Origin: Desulfuromonadaceae bacterium
Lineage (GTDB): Bacteria; Desulfobacterota; Desulfuromonadia; Geobacterales; Pseudopelobacteraceae
Assembly (NCBI GenBank): GCA_028686145.1
Contig: JAQUCQ010000051.1
Coordinates: 1-13,041, forward strand
Reading direction: 5' to 3'
Length of the DNA stretch: 13,041 nucleotides
The position numbers and the translations under genes were made by a program. This document shows, piece by piece, positions 6,328 to 12,158 of this stretch (position 1 is its first letter; every line of letters starts with the position of its first letter). Under the pieces are notes generated by a model, which was not told the DNA's origin, searched no databases, and saw nothing but the letters and a program-made list of their open reading frames with translations.

Positions 6328-7283
6328 CCAAGCCTGGGCAAACGGCAGTGCTGCTGCTTCAGATGGGAGGCCCGGACTCGTTGGCTGCCATTGAGCCGTT
6401 CCTGTATAACCTCTTTTCTGACCGGGATATTATTCGCATTGGACCGGCTTTTATCCAGCCGATGGTTGCCCGTTTTATCGCACGGCGTCGCTCGAAGAAA
6501 GTCATGGAATACTATAAAAAGATCGGCGGCAAGTCACCAATCCGGGAACTGACCGAACAGCAGGCTACCGAACTAGAAACGGTTCTCGGCACGCGCTACC
6601 GCTGTTGCGTGGCCATGCGCTACTCGAAGCCGGATACGGCCGAGGCACTGGCTGCGATCACGCGAGAAGGCATCACCAACATCATCGTCCTTTCGCTTTA
6701 TCCGCATTATTCCCGTGCTACGGTTGGGTCCAGTATTAATGAGCTGAAGCGCACACTAGGAAAGTCTTCGACGCCGTTCAAGCTGTCCTATATCAACCAG
6801 TTCTATGATCATCCCCTTTATATTGCCGCACTGGCGGAAAAAATTGAACAGGGATTGGCTGCTTTTCCCGACCGGAGTGACGTTCAGCTGGTCTTTTCGG
6901 CCCATGGCCTGCCGCAATCTTTCATTGATTCCGGCGATCCCTATCTCGTCCATATTCAGTCAACCGTCCGCTTGGTGATGGAACAGTTCGGCAATATTTC
7001 CCACCATCTGGCGTTTCAGTCGCGTGCCGGCCCGGTCAAATGGCTGGAACCATCCACCGAGGCAAAAATCGCCGAGCTTGCGGCCACCGGTTGCAAGCAA
7101 CTCTTAATGGTGCCGCTCTCGTTCGTATCCGACCATATTGAGACACTTTATGAGATTGACATCCAGTACAAAGAAGAGGCGGCTGCACTGGGCATTGCCG
7201 ATTTCCGACGAACCGAGGCTCTCAACAGCTCTCCGGCGTTTATATCCTGCCTGGCGGAGCTGGTACAAAGCGCTGCGAACTGA
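6324..7283 (+). CDS. hemH: Ferrochelatase
   Basis: Inserts ferrous iron into a porphyrin at the end of heme synthesis (protoporphyrin IX in the classical route). The 319-residue length is usual for bacterial HemH. Family motifs appear in order: LLQMGGPDS (11-19), LSLYPHYSRATVGS (123-136), FSAHGLP (191-197) with the iron-ligand His194, FQSRAGPVKWLEPST (231-245), and PLSFVSDHIETLYEID (264-279) with the conserved Glu273. Translation is coupled to the cupin by an ATGA overlap. A likely promoter for the next gene starts three bases after the hemH stop, so hemH probably ends the cupin-hemH unit, although no terminator is seen. Heme supply fits a cytochrome-rich anaerobe. Whether the substrate is protoporphyrin or coproporphyrin cannot be read from these motifs. 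Confidence 0.95.
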   Translation: MTKPGQTAVLLLQMGGPDSLAAIEPFLYNLFSDRDIIRIGPAFIQPMVARFIARRRSKKVMEYYKKIGGKSPIRELTEQQATELETVLGTRYRCCVAMRYSKPDTAEALAAITREGITNIIVLSLYPHYSRATVGSSINELKRTLGKSSTPFKLSYINQFYDHPLYIAALAEKIEQGLAAFPDRSDVQLVFSAHGLPQSFIDSGDPYLVHIQSTVRLVMEQFGNISHHLAFQSRAGPVKWLEPSTEAKIAELAATGCKQLLMVPLSFVSDHIETLYEIDIQYKEEAAALGIADFRRTEALNSSPAFISCLAELVQSAAN

Positions 7284-7285
7284 CA

Positions 7286-7314
7286 TTGAAATTGCAAGCA
7301 GCCCCGCGTATAAC
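7286..7314 (+). promoter_or_regulatory. Sigma-70 type promoter for cyclophilin operon
   Basis: TTGAAA (7286-7291) and TATAAC (7309-7314) are exactly 17 bases apart, giving a start near 7321 and a leader of about 30 bases to the ATG at 7352. This is a good consensus match placed just after the hemH stop. Confidence 0.55.
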
Positions 7315-7351
7315 TCGAACGTTATCTATAACAACTAATCAGGAGGGAACC

Positions 7352-7924
7352 ATGTTTAAGAAAATGTTGGCTGTTGGCATACTGATCTGCCTCATAACAG
7401 GAATCGCCTATGCAGAAGGGAATAAAAAACCGGTCGTCATTATGGAAACGACACTCGGTACCATCAAAATTGAGCTTTTTGAAAAAGAGGCACCTGTCAG
7501 CGTCAAGAATTTTCTTACCTACACAAAAAATGGATTTTATAACGGCACCACCTTCCACCGCGTCATTCCCGGCTTCATGATCCAGGGTGGAGGATTTACC
7601 GCAGATCAAACACAGAAACCAACAGGCGCCCCTATCAGGAATGAGGCCGCAAATGGCCTGAAAAACGATCGAGGCACAATTGCCATGGCCAGAACCTCAG
7701 CTCCAGATAGTGCCACGTCACAATTTTTCATCAATGTTGTGAACAATGACATGCTAAACCGTCCCAGCCCTGATGGAGCCGGTTATGCAGTCTTTGGCAA
7801 AGTGATTGAAGGAATGGCTGTTGTTGACAGGATCGCCTCGGTAAAAACGAAGGACATAAACATGATGTTCCAGAACGTCCCTGCAACTCCAGTGATTATC
7901 AAGTCTGTCAAAATAGTGAGGTAG
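7352..7924 (+). CDS. Exported cyclophilin-type peptidyl-prolyl cis-trans isomerase
   Basis: Catalyses cis-trans isomerisation of X-Pro bonds in folding proteins. The 190-residue precursor has a signal peptide: MFKKM, a hydrophobic core (residues 6-18) and a likely cut after AYA (19-21), so it acts in the periplasm like E. coli PpiA. Active-site segments are FHRVIPGFMIQGG (68-80, with Arg70, Phe75 and Gln78), IAMART (110-115) and SQFFINV (123-129), followed by GYAVFGKVIEGM. The ATG at 7352 is chosen because AGGAGGG (7341-7347) precedes it and the signal peptide follows; an upstream in-frame ATG at 7286 lies inside the promoter. The LUD-domain gene begins five bases after its stop, so the two are probably co-transcribed. 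PpiA/PpiB-type naming is not resolved. Confidence 0.93.
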   Translation: MFKKMLAVGILICLITGIAYAEGNKKPVVIMETTLGTIKIELFEKEAPVSVKNFLTYTKNGFYNGTTFHRVIPGFMIQGGGFTADQTQKPTGAPIRNEAANGLKNDRGTIAMARTSAPDSATSQFFINVVNNDMLNRPSPDGAGYAVFGKVIEGMAVVDRIASVKTKDINMMFQNVPATPVIIKSVKIVR

Positions 7925-7929
7925 GTGCC

Positions 7930-8583
7930 ATGGGAATGACTGAAGATCTTGTACACTGGACTCATGAGCAGAAATGCCGGAAAGCGGTTGAGTCGCTCAA
8001 GAGAAACGGCTTCACCGCCCGGTTCTACGCCACCCCGCAAACAGCAGCAGAATACATCACTGCCGAGGCAGTCGAGGCTGTTTCGATCGGCTTTGGCGGT
8101 TCAATGACGATTGCCTCCATGGGGGTGGAACAATTGCTGCGCGAACAGGGAAAAGAGATTCTCAATCACAGCAATCCATCACTATCACGCGATGAAAAGC
8201 TTGAGGTCATGCGCCGTCAACTGACGTGCGACCTGTTTCTCTGTGGTAGTAATGCGGTAACCCTCTCTGGTGAACTGGTCAATATAGACGGCATCGGTAA
8301 TCGCGTCGCATCTATGCTCTTTGGCCCCCGGAAAGTGATTGTCGTTGCAGGGCGCAACAAGTTGGTCGATGGAAGCATTCAGGATGCGATCACCCGCATC
8401 AAAAACTGGGCAACTCCGCCAAATGCCAAACGCCTTGCCTACAATACTCCATGTGCCTCGACCGGATTCTGTAGCAACTGCAATTCGCCGGAGCGCATCT
8501 GCCGTGTTACGACAGTCATCGACCGCAAGCCTCGATTGACGGACCTTCATGTGCTGGTAGTAAACGCTGACCTCGGATTATAA
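7930..8583 (+). CDS. LUD-domain (LutC/YkgG-like) protein with C-terminal four-Cys cluster
   Basis: A 217-residue protein of the LUD family (DUF162), related to LutC of the lactate-oxidation system. The core shows SIGFGGSMTIASMG (52-65), CDLFLCGSNAVT (100-111) and VNIDGIGNRVASMLFGPRKVIVVAGRNK (in sections within 117-144), typical of the family. The C-terminus carries Cys175, Cys181, Cys184 and Cys191 (C-x5-C-x2-C-x6-C), which could hold a metal or an Fe-S cluster; LutC itself is not known for this. The usual partners LutA (CCG-domain) and LutB (Fe-S) are absent here. It starts five bases after the cyclophilin stop, and comF begins directly after its own stop codon. A second ATG at 7936 is a possible start. 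The reaction is unknown, and a role in lactate use should not be assumed. Confidence 0.85.
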   Translation: MGMTEDLVHWTHEQKCRKAVESLKRNGFTARFYATPQTAAEYITAEAVEAVSIGFGGSMTIASMGVEQLLREQGKEILNHSNPSLSRDEKLEVMRRQLTCDLFLCGSNAVTLSGELVNIDGIGNRVASMLFGPRKVIVVAGRNKLVDGSIQDAITRIKNWATPPNAKRLAYNTPCASTGFCSNCNSPERICRVTTVIDRKPRLTDLHVLVVNADLGL

Positions 8584-9318
8584 ATGGCTTTTGCCGCGCA
8601 GCTCTTTCATGAAGTGCTCGACATTCTTCTTCCTCCGATCTGCCACATCTGCCATTCCTTTATCCCGAATGCGGGCACGCTCCATATCTGTCCAAGCTGT
8701 CGCGACAGCCTGCCACTCGTTACATCTCCACTCTGCCCCAGCTGTGGAATCCCCCATGCCGGAGCTGGTAATGACCACTGCTGCAGCACATGCCTGATCC
8801 ATCCACCGCATTTTGATACCGCCCGGTCACACTTTCTCTATGAAGGGGGAATACGCGACCTGATACATTCCTTCAAGTATAACCATCGTACGCACCTGCG
8901 GCATCCATTGGCACTCCTGGCACTGGAAGGGATACGTGACTTTTTGACGGATGCCACGCCACACCTTATTGTTCCGGTCCCGTTACATCGCTCCCGCCTT
9001 CGTCAGCGTGGCTTTAATCAGGCAGTACTTCTCGGAAGAACAATCTCACACAAGCTTTCTCTCCCAATGCTGCCGGACATCCTCGTCAGAAGCCGGCCAA
9101 CCGAACCTCAAATCGAGCTCTCGGCTGCAGAGCGCCGATTGAATGTGAAGGGAGCCTTTACTGTTAACCGGCCTGATTACGTTACAGGGAGACGCATACT
9201 ACTGCTTGACGATGTTATGACAACCGGCAGTACCATGGATGAATGTGCCAAAGTGCTGAAAAAGGCCGGGGCAGCAACTGTGGTTGCTGCAACAATCGCG
9301 CGCACTGCTCGGCCCTGA
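8584..9318 (+). CDS. comF: ComF-family phosphoribosyltransferase-like protein
   Basis: The 244-residue protein has the ComF layout: an N-terminal zinc-finger region with Cys pairs (Cys20/23, Cys36/39, Cys51/54 and Cys66-70), then a type I phosphoribosyltransferase domain. PVPLHRSRLRQRGFNQ (131-146) is the ComF signature, and ILLLDDVMTTGST (205-217) is the PRPP-binding loop with its two Asp. ComF proteins help move incoming single-stranded DNA in naturally competent bacteria, but homologues (GntX) occur widely in bacteria not known to be competent, so the role here is open. The ATG follows the LUD stop codon with no gap, which points to translational coupling. No terminator of normal form follows; a long-loop inverted repeat starts at the comF stop. 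Confidence 0.92.
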   Translation: MAFAAQLFHEVLDILLPPICHICHSFIPNAGTLHICPSCRDSLPLVTSPLCPSCGIPHAGAGNDHCCSTCLIHPPHFDTARSHFLYEGGIRDLIHSFKYNHRTHLRHPLALLALEGIRDFLTDATPHLIVPVPLHRSRLRQRGFNQAVLLGRTISHKLSLPMLPDILVRSRPTEPQIELSAAERRLNVKGAFTVNRPDYVTGRRILLLDDVMTTGSTMDECAKVLKKAGAATVVAATIARTARP

Positions 9319-9391
9319 TAAACCAGGATATACTTATAAAGTACCCATTATGGCTATTTTATATTTGCGATATGGATTGGGCCTGGTTTAT
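9318..9391. repeat. Long-loop inverted repeat after comF
   Basis: ATAAACCAGG (9318-9327) and CCTGGTTTAT (9382-9391) are a perfect 10-bp inverted repeat separated by 54 mostly A/T bases. The left arm overlaps the last base of the comF stop. The right arm runs into AGTTTATTTTCTT, so the transcript could form a stem followed by U-rich sequence. It may be an unusual terminator, a small mobile-element footprint or chance. The loop holds no convincing gene. Confidence 0.4.
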
Positions 9392-9402
9392 AGTTTATTT
9401 TC

Positions 9403-9432
9403 TTGACAACACCGGCCTGCTTCCGTAATGAT
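9403..9432 (+). promoter_or_regulatory. Candidate promoter for Rrf2-family regulator
   Basis: A perfect TTGACA (9403-9408) is followed after 18 bases by AATGAT (9427-9432). A start near 9439 would leave a leader of about 100 bases before the ATG at 9541, containing the dyad at 9484-9514. The -10 is a partial match. Confidence 0.45.
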
Positions 9433-9483
9433 TTCTTGCATTTCATTCTCGTCCCGCTCAACAGGACAATGCGTTAACCAAAA

Positions 9484-9514
9484 TGATTTCCACTCTCGAA
9501 AGAGCAGAAAATCA
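9484..9514. promoter_or_regulatory. Imperfect dyad in the leader of the Rrf2 gene
   Basis: The outer arms TGATTT (9484-9489) and AAATCA (9509-9514) and the inner arms CTCT (9493-9496) and AGAG (9501-9504) are complementary around the loop CGAA, with unpaired CCA and CAGA between them. It ends 26 bases before the start codon. Fe-S-sensing Rrf2 regulators commonly repress their own gene, so it could be the operator, or a hairpin in the leader RNA. It does not match the E. coli IscR type 1 site. Confidence 0.4.
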
Positions 9515-9540
9515 CTTGTAAACTACTACCGGAGTACAGT

Positions 9541-10017
9541 ATGCGCCTCTCAACAAAAAGCAGATACGGTCTGCGAGCCATGTTCGATATTGCCTACAAC
9601 TGTGGTCCTGAACCCGTCCAGATTCAGGATATTTCCCGCAGACAGCAGATCTCTCCTCGTTATCTGGAACAGATCTTCCAGAATCTGAAACGTGCCGGCC
9701 TTCTGAAAAGCAAGCGTGGTCCACAGGGCGGATATGCGCTGGCTCGGAAACCGGATGAAATTACTGTTCTTGAGATTCTCAATGCCACAGAGCAGGATGT
9801 ATTGATGGTTGATTGTTCCGGAATCACCCCAAAGAAAAGCCGGCGCAAAAATGAATGTCCTTTTGAAGGAAAATGCGTCACAGAGACCGTCTGGGCTGAA
9901 GCAAACTCGCTGCTTGACACTCTCCTTGGCGGCATGACCCTGCAGACACTCTGTCAGCGTGCACACGATATGGGTATCAAGAATGAAGTAGATCATCGCG
10001 TCATGTACTACATCTGA
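9541..10017 (+). CDS. Rrf2/IscR-family transcriptional regulator with Cys triad
   Basis: The 158-residue protein starts with the family hallmark MRLSTKSRYGLRAMFDIA (1-18), followed by the winged helix: QIQDISRRQQISPRYLEQIFQNLKRAGLL (in sections within 27-55) and SKRGPQGGYALAR (57-69). Three Cys follow at 92, 106 and 112. E. coli IscR binds its 2Fe-2S cluster with Cys92, Cys98 and Cys104, so the first matches but the next two are shifted by eight residues, with a basic insert KKSRRK before ECPFEGKC. A redox- or Fe-S-responsive role is likely but is inference. GGAG lies just before the ATG. No isc or nif genes follow as in some relatives; a strong terminator comes right after the stop, so it is transcribed alone. 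Confidence 0.9.
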   Translation: MRLSTKSRYGLRAMFDIAYNCGPEPVQIQDISRRQQISPRYLEQIFQNLKRAGLLKSKRGPQGGYALARKPDEITVLEILNATEQDVLMVDCSGITPKKSRRKNECPFEGKCVTETVWAEANSLLDTLLGGMTLQTLCQRAHDMGIKNEVDHRVMYYI

Positions 10018-10022
10018 GCCCC

Positions 10023-10065
10023 TGAAAGAAGAAAGGGCGGCTCGAGGCCGCCCTTTCTTCTTTCA
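10023..10065. terminator. Bidirectional intrinsic terminator between Rrf2 gene and GNAT gene
   Basis: A perfect 19-bp inverted repeat (10023-10041 with 10047-10065) has loop TCGAG, a GC-rich upper stem and a purine/pyrimidine (GAAAGAAGAAA / TTTCTTCTTTC) base. It starts five bases after the Rrf2 stop. Its far end includes the stop codon (10065-10063) of the convergent acetyltransferase, so both genes share the same terminator. Confidence 0.85.
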
Positions 10066-10512
10066 CAGATCTAAGATCATGGCGTTTTCGTCACAATCCG
10101 GGAATTTTGGGCATTTAATACAATCTCCCCAGACTTTATGCGGTAATTCAGCTTTATCAACCAGACGGAATCCGTGCTTGGCAAAAAAATCAGGCTTATA
10201 CGTCAGGCAAAATATCCGTTTCAGGCCAATTTCACGAGCTTCAGAGATGCAGGCCTGCACCAGACTGCCGCCGATTCCCTTCCTGCCAGCATCCTCCGTC
10301 ACAGCAACAGAGCGCACCTCAGCCAGATCATCCCAGACAACATGCAATGCCGCAGCGCCAAGAAGAACACCCTCGTCTTCTGCTACGTAAAAATCACGCA
10401 ACGATTCATATAGCTCCGACAGTGAACGGGAAAGCATATCTCCACGATTAGCAAAGGTCATCAGCAATTTTTGGATATTTTTAACATCTGCAATTTGTGC
10501 TTTTCTGATCAT
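10063..10512 (-). CDS. GNAT N-acetyltransferase, short ArgA-like (probable N-acetylglutamate synthase)
   Basis: This 149-residue protein fits the short ArgA type of GNAT enzyme, which acetylates glutamate from acetyl-CoA as the first step of arginine synthesis (characterised in Mycobacterium). It shows MIRKAQIADVKNIQKLL at the start, the conserved AALHVVWDDLAEVRSVAV (53-70), the acetyl-CoA loop GRKGIGGSLV (76-85), and LTYKPDFFAKHGF (103-115). The C-terminus LPHKVWGDCIKCPKFPDCDE has three Cys (C-x2-C-x5-C), a feature I associate with the delta-proteobacterial members. The purine-rich AAGG just before the ATG ending at 10512 serves as ribosome site. It is the last gene of hypE-ybaK-GNAT, 12 bases after ybaK, and its stop codon lies in the shared terminator. 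The substrate is inferred from similarity; no other arg gene is in the window. Confidence 0.83.
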   Translation of the reverse strand: MIRKAQIADVKNIQKLLMTFANRGDMLSRSLSELYESLRDFYVAEDEGVLLGAAALHVVWDDLAEVRSVAVTEDAGRKGIGGSLVQACISEAREIGLKRIFCLTYKPDFFAKHGFRLVDKAELPHKVWGDCIKCPKFPDCDENAMILDL

Positions 10513-10524
10513 ATCCTTCCCTTC

Positions 10525-11010
10525 CTATCTGTTACCGACTGAAACCAGACGTGGTTTCAGTACCCTGACAAGCTCTTTCGGAGCAACCCCGACCAGGTAG
10601 CCCCGTTTACCACCATTGATGTAGATCTTTGGCAAGCTGGCGATGCTTTCTTCCATATAGACCGGCAGCGGGAAACGAGTCCCGAATGGTGAGGTGCCAC
10701 CGACCTGATAGCCACTCAGTTTTTGAGCCACTTCCGTGCTGCAGGGCGAAACCTGCTTTACTCCAATTATACGTGCAAGCTCCTTGGTGGAGACCTGCAG
10801 ATCTCCATGCATCAGCACTATCAGCGGCTTGCGGTTATCATCCTCCATCACCAGTGTTTTAATAACGGCATGCTCGTCAACGCCAAGTTCGCGGGAAGAA
10901 ACCGCTGTCCCCCCTTTGTCCTCATAGGCATAAAGGTGGTCACTGAAAGCGACCTTTTCGGCACGTAGCACGCGAACGGCAGCAGTTACCGGCGTTTTCT
11001 CCTTGGCCAT
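10525..11010 (-). CDS. ybaK: Cys-tRNA(Pro)/aminoacyl-tRNA deacylase YbaK
   Basis: YbaK proteins act in trans to hydrolyse mischarged tRNAs, chiefly Cys-tRNA(Pro) made in error by prolyl-tRNA synthetase, in the cytoplasm. The 161-residue length is typical. The segment VDEHAVIKTLVM (44-55) holds the conserved catalytic-pocket Lys51. SGYQVGGTSPFG (99-110) is the strongly conserved substrate loop, and KIYINGGKRGYLVGV (128-142) the second Gly-rich motif. The start ATG (11010) lies one base beyond the hypE stop (11012-11014), with GAGGA inside the hypE end as ribosome site, so it is translated from the hypE message. Confidence 0.94.
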   Translation of the reverse strand: MAKEKTPVTAAVRVLRAEKVAFSDHLYAYEDKGGTAVSSRELGVDEHAVIKTLVMEDDNRKPLIVLMHGDLQVSTKELARIIGVKQVSPCSTEVAQKLSGYQVGGTSPFGTRFPLPVYMEESIASLPKIYINGGKRGYLVGVAPKELVRVLKPRLVSVGNR

Positions 11011-11011
11011 C

Positions 11012-12025
11012 TCAACAGATCCTCGGCAATTGTTCTCCGGAGAGCATGTCGACAGACCTCATGCCCCCAATCAGCGTTTCCATCTGCACCCGTCCAGCCG
11101 GACCAGCACCGACCGCGCCGATAACAGCGGCGTCTGCTCCCAGCGGATGCCGCTTGATGACAGCCAAGGCTGCTTCAGCGGCCTCATCCGCCACAAACAC
11201 CAACAATTTCCCCTCATTTGCCACAAATAGTGGATCAAGTCCCAGAATTGAACAAACTCCCCGCACGGCAGGTTTGACCGGCAATGCCTCTTCCTGCAAG
11301 GTAATGGAGACGCTCGATTGCTGGGCAATTTCCTTGATTGTGGTTGCCACGCCACCTCGGGTTGGATCACGCAGCACGTGAAGAGCAGCGCCGACTTCCT
11401 TCAGAAGATCAGCAACCAGGCCATTCAATGCCGCAGAATCACTTTTTATTTCGGTGCCGACCTCCAGTCCTTCTCGTCCCGCCATGACGGCAATGCCATG
11501 ATCGCCAATCGTACCGTTGATAATGACAACATCTCCCGGCTGCGCATTAGCGCCATGAATCGGCAGAGAATGTTCAACTGCGCCAACCCCCGAGGTCGTG
11601 ATAAAAATTTTATCGGCTTTACCACGCGGCACGACCTTCGTATCTCCGGTAACGATTGCAACTCCGGCCGCATCAGCCGCGGTACGCATATCCTCCAGAA
11701 TAATTTTCAAATCAGCTTTACTGAAACCCTCTTCGATGATCAACCCGACACTCAACCAGAGCGGCCGGGCTCCCATCATGGCCAGATCGTTGACGGTGCC
11801 ATGCACGGCCAGACTGCCGATGGTTCCACCCGGAAAGAATACCGGATCAACAACAAAAGAATCTGTCGTGTAGGCAATCCGTCCGGATATGACCTCCAGC
11901 AGTGCAGCATCATTTTGACCCGAAGATGAAATTCCGCTTACAATCGGTATGATAAGTTCATCAAGCAGCTGGTGCGAAAGCCGGCCACCGCTCCCGTGGC
12001 CGAGAAGAATCAGGTCATCATTCAC
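11012..12025 (-). CDS. hypE: [NiFe]-hydrogenase maturation protein HypE (carbamoyl dehydratase)
   Basis: HypE receives a carbamoyl group from HypF on its C-terminal Cys and dehydrates it with ATP to a thiocyanate, which supplies the cyanide ligands of the [NiFe] active site. The 337-residue protein has the PurM-like ATP-binding fold: LLGHGSGGRLS (7-17), the TDSFVVDPVFFPGGTIG segment with AVHGTVNDLAMMGA (73-86), VTGDTKVVPRG (124-134), DPTRGGVATT and the late LFVANEG. It ends in PRIC, the diagnostic C-terminal Cys337. The start codon is GTG at 12025, with GGGAG ten bases upstream. hypE usually closes a hypABFCDE cluster; here it leads a small operon with ybaK and the acetyltransferase, so the other hyp genes must be elsewhere. 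It diverges from the gene at 12159. Confidence 0.96.
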   Translation of the reverse strand: MNDDLILLGHGSGGRLSHQLLDELIIPIVSGISSSGQNDAALLEVISGRIAYTTDSFVVDPVFFPGGTIGSLAVHGTVNDLAMMGARPLWLSVGLIIEEGFSKADLKIILEDMRTAADAAGVAIVTGDTKVVPRGKADKIFITTSGVGAVEHSLPIHGANAQPGDVVIINGTIGDHGIAVMAGREGLEVGTEIKSDSAALNGLVADLLKEVGAALHVLRDPTRGGVATTIKEIAQQSSVSITLQEEALPVKPAVRGVCSILGLDPLFVANEGKLLVFVADEAAEAALAVIKRHPLGADAAVIGAVGAGPAGRVQMETLIGGMRSVDMLSGEQLPRIC

Positions 12026-12096
12026 GTATAAGTATCTCCCTAAAATTTATTCAAGCCTAGCACGAATCGCACCTTATGTCACGGCAGCTTTTTATG

Positions 12097-12126
12097 TTCA
12101 CATGACAGGGCGGTTTATGCTAAATA
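12097..12126 (+). promoter_or_regulatory. Candidate promoter for the gene at 12159
   Basis: TTCACA (12097-12102) is followed after 18 bases by TAAATA (12121-12126), which is preceded by TGC as an extended -10. It lies 33 bases before the ATG. The surrounding TATGCTAAAT resembles the element before the radical SAM gene. Confidence 0.35.
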
Positions 12127-12158
12127 GATAGCTTATTTTATCGAATCTGGGGGATAGC

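Noticed and set aside
8584..9318. comF as evidence of a natural competence locus
   Set aside because: ComF homologues are widespread in bacteria not known to be competent, and no other competence gene is in the window.
11318..11929. Plus-strand open frame of 203 codons inside hypE
   Set aside because: It is antisense to a fully conserved hypE and has no recognisable domain or ribosome site.
12077..12107. TGTCA...TGACA inverted repeat in the hypE upstream region
   Set aside because: Five-base arms 21 bases apart are expected by chance in such a region.
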